This document shows, piece by piece, positions 13,149 to 22,387 of a DNA stretch of 64,000 nucleotides. Both the position numbers and the translations under genes were made by a program. The number at the start of each line of letters is the position of its first letter. Position 1 is the first letter of the stretch. Source of the DNA: Torymus aiolomorphi (taxonomy: Eukaryota; Arthropoda; Insecta; Hymenoptera; Torymidae); assembly GCA_036365515.1 (NCBI GenBank), contig CM070873.1, positions 78,530,029 to 78,594,028 on the forward strand. The letters run 5' to 3'. Below the pieces are notes generated by a model. The model was not told the origin of the DNA and did no database searches. It saw nothing but the letters and a program-made list of their open reading frames with translations.

Positions 13149-13261
13149 GTAATACTCTTTTGCATTCATTTGTTCTTGTTTTTTTGTCAAATTATTATTA
13201 TTACATCGTTCTTCATTGTACACAGGTACAATAACACTGACATTCAATGTTTATAAATTAT

Positions 13262-13750
13262 AACCATGCTCTGGCATAGTATTGCACTGTAATACTTTTA
13301 TTAAGATTCTTGCACTTCTATATTCGACAGATTGATAAAATCTCCTTCATGACTAAACTCACAGGTCCTGGGCCAACTTTCTTTGGTAGAGTTGCTAGTT
13401 TAGATTTAAAGGTATATCTACGACAGTATTTCTCTTTGTCTCTGCTATAGGAGCTTGCGTGCTTTGACAGACTTGAACATAATCTTTTGGTGGCCTTAAT
13501 GCATAATGATTTGATTCCCACCATCCAACAAGAAACATTTGTAACGAATGCATATTTACTATATCTTCAACTCGTATCATAATAATCTAATTTTAACCGC
13601 AATAAGTTAAAGTTATCTATGAAAATAAGATACAGCCTAAAAAGTTTGCTAATATATAATAAACCGTGCATATAATAAACTCGTGTTCCAGGGTTCAATT
13701 GCATATAGACTACGTGTATATAGATCACACAGTAAACATATTTTTAAATG
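13262..13750 (-). pseudogene. Sfmbt-like fragment, right arm
   Basis: Inverted copy of the fragment in the left arm. On the minus strand it reads EDIVNMHSLQMFLVGWWESN, with Cys and Glu/Leu positions of the MBT motif changed relative to the left arm, then KVGPGPVSLVMKEILSICRI, with the SLED-start motif slightly better preserved. A stop follows and the remainder needs a frame change. Because both arms share the fragment and its main breaks, the fragment was probably already present before the duplication. Confidence 0.55.
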
Positions 13751-13756
13751 CATTTT

Positions 13757-14587
13757 TCCGCCCTTTAACCTCAAAATGCCATCTTAAATGTCATTTTGCG
13801 GCCTCGGACGGAAAAATACGTTACTGAAACGTGGACGTAAGAGAATTTTTACCTCATGCGACTTTTCGACCTCGCTTCGCTCGGCCGAAAAACGTCGCAT
13901 GAGGTAAATAATCCTCTTCCGCCCGCGTTAGTAATATACTATTTCTTACTCGCCCACCCGAAAGTACGTACTTTCGGCCCGCATCTCCGGGCCGAAAGAG
14001 AAACTTTCGCATCCTATTTTAGACCAACCGCGCGCTCTGATTGGCTGCCGAAATTTCCTGACCCGCGGCGCTTCAGCGCCCGCGCGCATGTCCGAGGAAA
14101 GATGTTTGTGCGGTGTGAAGGTTAGACACGTACGAAATAAACAGAGGAAAGTGCACGAGTGACGAGAAAAAAGAGTTAGTTGAAATAAAAAGTGGTGTTG
14201 TCTTTTTTTAATGAATGTGTTTCTGATGCCCGCCCCGACCAGCAAAACCTCGGCTTCGCCTCGGTCTTGCAAATGTCGGGCGGGCATCAGACCATCCGTA
14301 CAATAGCGAAAGTAGCAGACGCACAAAAAACCAGCTCTCTACGCCGGGCCGAAAGAAAACACAGTCGGTAATATCGACCGAGCTACCCAAAGCGGCCGAC
14401 AGAGGCACTACTATCGAGCGGGCCGAAAGAAAAACTAACACTCAAACACAGCTAGCAGACGACAACGCAATTTTATCAATTATTTAACAATTACAGAACG
14501 TACTTTCGGCCGGGGAGTAAAAAAAATAGTATACAATACTTGGACCGGAAATCCAATTTCCGGCCCACGTATCGTAATATACTATTT
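13757..14587. mobile_element. hairpin-rich insertion in the right arm
   Basis: The left arm passes directly from 'gcatttttt' to 'aaattcagttatt', whereas the right arm has about 830 bp between these words. The insertion is GC-rich and made largely of stem-loops: 13851-13905 (outer stem ACCTCATGCGAC), a perfect 20-bp palindrome CCGAAAGTACGTACTTTCGG at 13958-13977, 14223-14290 (outer stem CTGATGCCCGCCC), and 14527-14587 (outer AATAGTAT/ATACTATT). The open frames (up to 126 codons, minus) follow the inverted repeats and show no domain. Exact ends and target duplication are uncertain. Confidence 0.6.
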
Positions 14588-14749
14588 AAATTCAGTTATT
14601 TATTCACTCCTTCTATTTTAATCATTTATGCTTTTCACTTTACAGAACTTTTATCAAAATACAGAAAATGACGTATATTTCACTGACATAAAAGCCCGCA
14701 AATGTATTTCACTGGGAAGCATCATGTTTTTATATTACAAAATATTCAC

Positions 14750-16935
14750 TGTTTTTATATTTTGTAATTTCTTGAAAACGACTCGGTGTATCGGCTCCAA
14801 ATTTATAGACAATTTTGTATGTAACATAGATAATATGTGTGCGAATTTTCATCAAGATCATACGATTACTTTTTGAAATATTTGATATTGAATATTTTCG
14901 TATTTTGCAAAGTCATTTTCTTTGTCGCTTGATAACTAGAGAAAAAAAAAATTGTTCAATCATGTTGAAATATTGTGGATATGTAGAGTTTTTATGTTTA
15001 TCGTATAAGTCCTTTAGGTAAAAGAATTGTCTCATAATTTTTAGAGATATTTAAGGTTAAAATTTTTTTACGTATTTTTCAAAATCGTAATTTCTCAATG
15101 ACGAATTAATGTACCAGTTTGAAATTTATAGTCTATTTTGTATGCGATATAGGCAATACCTATGTAAAATTTCATCCAGATTATATGGTTAGTTTTTGAG
15201 ATATTTGATATTTAAAATGTTGGTATTTCTGGAAATGACTTTCTATGTCACACAATAACTAGAGTAAAATTTAATTACTTTGAAATTTGATGGAGATATA
15301 GATTTGATGGAGTTGTAGAGTTTATAAATTATTTATGACATGAATTATTAGGATAAAAGAATTAGTTTATAAATTTCAGAGATATTTGAGGTTAAAGCTT
15401 TTAAAACTGTTTTCGCCCTCTTTTCAAATCGTAATTTTTCGGGAACTGTTTTATGTATACGTTACTAGAAAATGGAAATGACGTGCGATACGCGAGCGTG
15501 TTGTTTACTTGCTTTTGTTTTTTATTGAGGTTAATTTACAGCGAGCTCTGTAGAAACATGAAATTAGTCAGATACGCTGGCCAATTATTTTGAGTTTGAA
15601 TTCATTTTTCGAGTAATTGCGATTTGAAGTGAATATAGTAAGAATTACCCTCTCTCAATTTTGAGATAAAAATTTAAAAATTTAAACTTGTTTGAACTAA
15701 TTTTTCGAATAACCGCGATTTAAGAAGTGAATATAGTAAGAATTACTCTCACTTAATTTTGAGATAAATATTTTAAAGTTTAATCTTTTATGGTTCACGG
15801 GCATATAATTATATATACACTCATTTTGCCTTTACAAAGTTATGTAAATGTTTTTATTAGCTGCCACTGATATTTGTGGTTACATAATATTTTATTTTTT
15901 TTTTTTTTTATTAAGATGGTGTAAGAAATGATAAAATGAACAATCAACCATATTTTATTGAAAATAAAAGAAGAGGATGACGAAAATTATAAAGGACCAT
16001 TAAAAAAATCAAAATTAGAAGTATAATTTCAATTTTTATAACATGTACACAATTATTTATAATAAAGATACACAATTATTGAATAATAATATATTTATAA
16101 TGGAAAAAATGGAGTTATTATATATGATTTTGAAAATGTGAGTAAGTTGACCTCAGGGTAGATAGCAATTTTTTAATTTTATATTTTAAAATATTACTTT
16201 TTTTTAAATAAAATAAGTGTCAAATAACAAATAATTTCAATAATAAAAAAAATATGCCATTTTTTAAATATTAATGAATTATTAAATCATTGAAAAAAAA
16301 GTATAATGAATAAACATATTTTATATTTAAAATATATACTATACATATAGGAATGATAAATTAATTTGGAGGAAGCTACGTGAATTGGCAGCGGTTTTTT
16401 ATGAATAACTAAAGACGGTATTAATTTAAGTAAAATTAAAAATATTCCCGTATGTAATACAATTTGGTGTGTGGTATACTCAATATATGTGTGAAATTTA
16501 TAAAGAAAATATAATTTGAAGTAAAAAAGGTCATTTAGTAATTTTCAAAGGTTTTGAATATAATATTACAATCAATTATTTTATTTATTTTTCACACATA
16601 ATTTAAAAAATAAATCATACCTATTATTTTATTCATATTTTATACGCAATTTAAAAATTAATACTTTTTAATCTTTATAAATAAATTTAATTATAATTAT
16701 TTCATAAATTGATGCAAAAATTATAAATTTTGTTATTAATAATTAATTAAAGGAATTCGTAAATTAAGTTTGATGAAGCCACGTGCCATTTGTTTCTGAG
16801 AAAAAAATATATTTTGTAAAAAAGTAGATTTTCAGTTGTTGCGCGATAAGAAAAAAATTATTTAATAAAATGTATAAACAAGGAATTAATAAATTAGTTT
16901 GAGGAAGCTACGTGCCAATGAATTGGCAGCGGTCG
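14750..16935 (+). repeat. dispersed repeat family, copy A (5' truncated)
   Basis: Matches 43420-44815 in the same orientation over two blocks: about 14760-15500 with 43430-44140, and about 16410-16935 with 44260-44812. It contains diverged internal units of about 335 bp recognised by 'gagatattt.aggttaaa' at 15042 and 15377. The 3' end, 'gtttgaggaagctacgtgcc' followed by 'aatgaattggcagcggt', lies at about 16897-16935. Partial 3'-end copies also lie at about 16375-16405 and 16768-16790. No coding capacity is recognisable. Confidence 0.65.
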
Positions 16936-16938
16936 TTC

Positions 16939-17125
16939 GTGATTGTTACGATAAATGCTGTACAAGGCTGCGTGCCGCGGTACACATGTTCCGACGTGCG
17001 CACGACACGATCACGAAAAATTGTACAACAATACATAAACTACTGAAATTTTCGTGTCATGCGCACGTCTTAAAACGTGTACCGTGGCGCGCGGCCTTCA
17101 ACAGCATTTATCGTAACAATCGCCA
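16939..17125. repeat. hairpin upstream of the protease promoter
   Basis: Two arms of about 80 bp pair imperfectly. The left starts GATTGTTACGATAAATGCTG and the right ends with the complement CAGCATTTATCGTAACAATC. GC-rich inner parts such as 'gacgtgcgca' are also complementary. It sits between the end of repeat copy A and the TATA box at 17231. It could be a small MITE or a structured regulatory or hairpin-RNA source; sequence alone does not decide. Confidence 0.6.
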
Positions 17126-17230
17126 AATAACCAAGCTAATGATAGCACGAAAGAAATAGTAGACTCCAACATTTGTGTTTATTTTATTATTAATTTATGA
17201 TTCTATTAATGATCATTTGATAAGATCGGT

Positions 17231-17239
17231 GTATATAAG
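17231..17239 (+). promoter_or_regulatory. TATA box of the serine protease gene
   Basis: TATATAAGG lies 38 bp before the start codon at 17277. That leaves room for a start of transcription near 17260-17265 and a very short 5' UTR, as is common for insect digestive and secreted protease genes. A T-rich run follows at 17246-17256. No mapped transcript supports it here. Confidence 0.6.
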
Positions 17240-17276
17240 GAAGATTTTTTTTTTTTCATTTTCACTTATTGCAGTC

Positions 17277-18862
17277 ATGAAGGTTTTGTGTATTTTGTTG
17301 TGCGTCGCTTTCGCAAGCGGCTTCTATATAGGTAAAAGAGATTTTAAATAGTATTTTTGTTCATGAAAATAAATTTTTCAGTTACATATTATATTTCAAT
17401 TTCTAGTAGATAACAATGAAACACATGAAGAGAAAATTGTCGGAGGAGTTTACGCTAGAATACAAGATGTACCATATCAGGTAAATAATATCAACTAAAT
17501 TTTGTAACATTCATTCCTTTGCAGCAATTTCTTTAATATAAATGGTTCAAAAATTAATAGATTATTTGATAGATTTATTAATAGATTTATTTATTAATAG
17601 ATTGTTGAATAAAATACTCCATGAACGATATTAATAGACGTACTTGCTTTATCGCATCATGTATTAAATAAATTTCATACAAAAGAGTTTATAGAAATTT
17701 AAAAGTTTTTTAAAATAATTCTAGAAGATATTGAATCTGATTAAAGCTCCTTATATCTTGTATATCAACATAATAATTTCAATATAAATCTTTAAGCCCA
17801 TAGCTCTCAGGATGAAAGTATTTAAATTTGTTTTTAGGCTACCTTGTTTTGGTTCAGAATAATGGACTTCTGCGGTGCAACTATTATACATGAATTTTGG
17901 GTTATAACTGCTGCACACTGTGTCGCGTAAGATTTCATTTAATTTTTATAATTACATTAAGTATTTCTGTATAATAGAACTTCCTATAAAAGATTAAATT
18001 AATTTCTTCATTACAAAATAGTGATAAACCGCATGTAACAGTACGAACTGGTACTGGACACAGAATAGCTGCAGGTCAATTTCACGCAGATGAGAAAATT
18101 ATAGTGCATTCGGGTTATAGTTCCGTCAGCAGAAACAACGACATTGCTTTAATCAAGGTAATTAAATATGTTTATTTTACCTGTGAATTACTTACAAAGT
18201 ATTTAGTATAGATATAATATCACTATTCGTGACAATGTTAGTATTTCAATGTGTGTAATAATAATAGTTTTATACATCTTTGAAATTTGTTAAATAAATT
18301 TCAGTATAAATTTTAATTTTTGATTAAGAACTAAGGACTTGTGACTAATACGAATATTTTCATTATATTTTTCATCCAGCTTGTACATCCTCTTCAATTT
18401 AATGATGAACAAAAACCTATAGAAATTGCAAAGCCACGCGATATTCCCAGACAAGGTGAATTGATGCGGATTTCTGGTTTTGGAAACATAGGGGTAAGTT
18501 CTTATCCCTCACAGAGAAAGGTTTTCTTTTTTTCTAGAATTTCTTTAGTTAATTCAATTAACTATTTTTAGTTAAATCTGAAGAAATCTAATATTTTGTT
18601 GACTGCATACGTACCTGTAGTGAATCAAGAAAATTGCCCAAGACCTTCCATGCGTCCCATAACCGCTAATATGTTTTGTGCGGGCAATGGAGAGGCTGAT
18701 GCGTGCTATGGTGATTCTGGTGGACCTGGTCTTATCGATGGTAAACTCTATGGAATCATTTCCTTTGGTACAGAATGTAATTCGACAATATTTCCTGGAG
18801 TGTTCATGAGGGTACACAAATACTATTATTGGATTGAAGAAAAAACTGGACTCAGATTCTAA
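17277..18862 (+). CDS. secreted trypsin-like serine protease (S1 family), six exons
   Basis: Predicted exons are 17277-17331, 17407-17480, 17838-17926, 18022-18157, 18380-18493 and 18572-18862. All five introns are GT-AG, phases agree throughout, and the product is 252 residues, a usual length. Residues 1-17 form a signal peptide (MKVLCILLCVAFASGFY). A short propeptide leads to the activation site EEKIVGG. The catalytic triad is visible: His in TAAHC (exon 3), Asp in DIALIK (exon 4), Ser in GDSGGP (exon 6). The residue six before that Ser is Asp (DACYGDS), which in the family gives trypsin-like cleavage after Arg/Lys. Three family disulphide pairs are present (around TAAHC, between NCPRP and FCAG, and around GDSGG with EC). 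It should act outside the cell, perhaps in the gut or in secretions. The stop is only about 27 bp before repeat copy C, so the 3' UTR and poly(A) site may lie in the repeat. A degenerate relative is at 34928-35619. Confidence 0.92.
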
Positions 18863-18888
18863 AATATGTAAATCTAACTTAGTATAAA

Positions 18889-20051
18889 AAACCGCTGCCA
18901 ATTCATTGGCCCATTGCTTCCTCAAACTTAATTTTGTGATTCCTTTAATTAATTTTTAATAACAAAATTTATAATTTTTGCAACAAATTATGTCATAATT
19001 ATAATTAAATTTATTTTGAAGATTAAAAGGTATTAATTTTCAAATTTATTCATTCATTTATTTATTTATATCAACCGGCAAAAATGTTCCAGGTTTAACA
19101 TAATATATACATATATACATATATAACATCACTAGTATTTTTTAAGCGCGCGGTAAGCGCGGTGATTTTATCGAAACTACACCACTTTTGTTTTTGTGAT
19201 CTAGCAACCCGTTACACCCAGCAACCAAACCACTAATAAATTGATATCATAACTAATCCATCATTTTTTGAAGATAGGAGATAGGATTAAGGAGTAATAA
19301 GCTTTTTTGAAAAAAACACGTTTTGTTTTTGTTTATAACAAAAGAAGTGTGATAGCTAGACATAAAATTTTTTTTTCCAAATATAGATATTTTAATACTC
19401 TTTCGAATGCTACCCATCCGATCCAGATACATAGAGCCGTTCTCGAGAAATTACGATTTGAAAAAAAGGTTAAAAAAACTTTAACCTCAAATATCTCTGA
19501 AATTTCTAGACCAATCATTTTGCCCAAAGAACTCGACCGAGAACTATATAAAATCTACCTCTACAAGGGATTTAAAGCGATTAAGTCAATTTTACTTCCG
19601 TAATCGTTGGACATAGAAAACTCGTTTTTTTCATTTTTCAATTTTTTTTCTCAAAAACTAACCAAAAGAATGGATTCAAATTTTTAGAGCTTATAGCTAT
19701 TTATATTCTGCATTATCGTAATTTTTTTGAGAAAAATTGATCATTTAGTTTCGGAGTTATAAGCTTTTTTAAAAAAAAACACGTTTTTGTCAATAACAAG
19801 AGAACCGGGATAGCTAGAGAAATTATAGGTTTTTTACGCTCTTTCGAATGCTACCCATCAGATTTAAATATCTCGATTCTATCATTGAAAAAAAGCCAAA
19901 AACAATTTTGAGAAAATCGAAAATTCGAAATAAAACAAAAACGAATCGGCCCAATCAAAAAACGGATTTTTGATCCCATCACACAAAAAAAACAAAAAGA
20001 ATGAGACCTGTCCGGTTAAAATCGATCAAGTAGAAGCTGAGATCCAGGCGT

Positions 20052-20083
<32 letters not shown>

Positions 20084-20245
20084 ACACACACACACACCGA
20101 CACACACACATACATCCATACAGACATTTTTCAAAAATCATGTATTTTGGTTCCTAACATCTCGAATATCAATTATAACATGTTTTTACAACAACTCAAA
20201 AAATTACTATCACAAAGCTTCCTCTAGGAGGAAGCAAAATACTTG
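18889..20245 (-). repeat. dispersed repeat family, copy C (inverted, internally deleted)
   Basis: The left end is the reverse complement of the family 3' end ('aaccgctgccaattcattgg' then 'cttcctcaaac'). Sequence to about 19060 matches 16660-16890 in reverse. From about 19290 it matches the first half of copy B (42110-43440) in reverse, including 'gttctcgagaaatt' and the ATP-less 'taacctcaaatatctctgaa' unit. It ends in a CA tract (20041-20112) and the GCTTCCTCTAGGAGGAAGC palindrome at 20219-20237. With copy A it brackets the protease gene tail to tail. Confidence 0.65.
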
Positions 20246-21696
20246 TTTTACGTGTTAAAAATAAAATTTGGACATAAAGAAAAAGTTAAGCTTGATTCTT
20301 CCTGCTAATAACATCATACGATTAGATACTGAACGATTACTTCCAAAATAAGTATGTGGAAAATACACCAAAATTTTACGGTTTACGGTAAGTTCAATTA
20401 GTAAAAAAAAATTCTTTTCGAGGCACCAAATGTACTTTCTGTATTTGATTTTTCTACTACTATATATCATATCCAACAATTCCCACTTAGGGCGTAAAGT
20501 TATACTTTATGGCCTTGATACGAAAACTACTATTTAATAAGCATCTTTCTACAAAAAAACCTGTGTTAATTTTTTTTTTTTATGTTTGAAGATTGTTCTA
20601 AGATGTACGAAACCAATACCTAACTCAAACTGAACAAATTATGAATGATATAATATATAAATTTCTCATTTAGAATACTATTTACTACCAAGGGGAATGA
20701 TTGTAACTTTTCCACAGAAGTCTTGACTATTTTAAAATAGATACGCTTTATGACTATTTTGTATGTTTAATATTATATATAATCTTAAAATTTGCACATC
20801 TATTTACTTGTTAGATTACTTTAAGGACGCTTGCTCACAAAATGAGTTTCTATAGAATCTTATGAAACTTGCAGGGTAGATTCTTATTGTTATTATGTGC
20901 AACATCTGCAAACTTCAGAAAGCCTAGCAACACCGTTCATGAGATATAAGCTATCAAAGTTAGACAATTTAATACGGTGTCTTATGAAAAAGTCGTGAAA
21001 AAATGAACGTTTTCATTAATAACGCCAAAAGTTTTCTATAGAATTGAACGAAAAAGAGATATTTTACTAATGATGATATTTTAAATAAGCTCTCCAAAAT
21101 CCAGAAAGCCTAGCAGCACCGTTTTCGAGATACAGTTGTTTAAAGTAGGTAACTTCGGCCGCGCGTGTCCTTATGTGCGTGTAAACAAACCAATGGCGTG
21201 CCCGCGCGCTACGCATGTGTCTACACAGACGGAGCGCTTCGATGTGAATGTACACACCGATGAAGCGGCGCCATGTGTACGTGTACAGTCTCGCGTGAAA
21301 TTTTGAGAGTGGGGAGATCCGAGAGAGCGCTAGGCGTACAGCGTTCGACTCTGCGTACTTTTGGTTACGATTGCAATGAGCAAGCGTCCTTAATGAATAT
21401 AAAATCAAAAATCCGCGGAGGAGAGAGTCGAAGGAACAAGCCGTTTCTTATCTACGTACTGAAACGTGCAGTCCATATTTTTACTCATATAGTGGGGGCC
21501 TGTAGAACTCGTTTCTCTCGTCTCTAAGGCACTTATCAAGCAACAATAGATTTAGATCCGTAGTGTGGGAATATAACGTGTATACAACATGGACTTGTCC
21601 ACATTACTTTATCAAGTAATCACTTTAATCGGACAGTTATTGTATTCTAGTATTATTGCTTATTCATTTACTTTATTTGGTCTTATCTACCGCATT
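20246..21696. other. non-coding DNA with a diverged duplicated unit
   Basis: No gene recognised. Two related stretches occur about 185 bp apart: 'cttcagaaagcctagcaaca' near 20914 and 'atccagaaagcctagcagca' near 21100, each followed by 'ccgtt...gagata'. This is an old tandem duplication of about 185 bp. A CpG-richer patch lies at 21160-21430, with unsupported open frames on both strands. Confidence 0.5.
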
Positions 21697-21973
21697 ATAA
21701 TAGAAGGATTCTAATTTATTACATGAATAATTAATTCTAATTTATTTTATGCATGGATATATGATTGAGTGTGGATATTTTCTTTTACATATTAATCTGC
21801 ATCGTACTGATTGGCTAGATAAGTATTTCTCTATCATTTATTATTTAATCAACTTATTTTTCGGAATATTTTATGTGTGATTTCGACAGCGATACACATG
21901 TATGTGTATCGACAATTGCATATTACCATGATTGTAATTGTTTTGTAAATACTGAAATAAAAAGCTGTGCTAT

Positions 21974-22378
21974 TTAGCTTTTCGCTTTGCGGAGTCTTTT
22001 GAGTTTATTACACTCTGCGTCCCACCAGGGATTACGGAATCTCGAAATCGGTACTTTTTTCTTCGCAGGAGTGGATGCTTTGATAGCAGAGGTAACTTTT
22101 TCAAACCAGAAGTCATATTTATCAGTTGCGGAGGAGTTGAGGTAAGCCGGGTCAAAAAACTGGGAGTAGGCTTCATTTAACAACTCATAACATCTTTCCC
22201 AATTAGTTCTCTTGGAGTGTAGTTTGAAAGATTTTCGAAAATTAATTTTTTCGAGTTCAAATTTTCTAGCATTTATGCTTCTAAAGTTCCAAAACAATAT
22301 ATTGAGATTTTTATTATTAACATTACTATTTTTATTTTTATTTTTAGTTTTCTTTATATAATAGTTGTGATAATCCAT
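21974..22378 (-). pseudogene. LINE ORF2 remnant: start of endonuclease joined to linker
   Basis: 134 residues. Residues 23-45 (NLNILFWNFRSINARKFELE) resemble the opening of an APE-type endonuclease, where the Asn after the strand is a metal-binding residue. The frame then jumps directly to a segment containing KYDFWFEKVTSAIK and FRNPWWDAECNKLKR. In jockey/R1-like elements that segment lies after the endonuclease and before the reverse transcriptase. Most of the endonuclease and all of the RT are missing, and the frame closes at RKAKS. The product cannot be a working enzyme. Confidence 0.65.
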
Positions 22379-22387
22379 AATTGAATT

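Larger units (their letters stand above)
8713..14745. repeat. 6 kb inverted duplication
   Basis: The left arm runs rightwards from about 8713 to 10320. The right arm runs from about 11870 to 14745 and is its reverse complement. Matching landmarks are the 'cccagtgaaata' region (8739 and 14720), the Sfmbt-like fragment (8873-9400 and 13200-13750), the CT-rich tract (9740-9800, complement at 12340-12420) and the 'gtcaagta' region (10290 and 11880). The arms differ by private insertions: an element at 10322-10831 in the left arm, and a LINE tail at 12713-13148 and a hairpin block at 13757-14587 in the right arm. The arms also carry many point differences, so the duplication is not recent. Confidence 0.75.

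Noticed and set aside
12981..13247. 88-codon minus-strand frame that looks like one protein
   Set aside because: It is a chimera: its first third is the Sfmbt-like arm and the rest is the inserted LINE tail joined through the target duplication.
14223..14290. Hammerhead or twister ribozyme
   Set aside because: A CTGATG word and GCCCGC stems invite the comparison, but the required conserved core (for hammerhead CTGATGA and GAAA) is not present in order.
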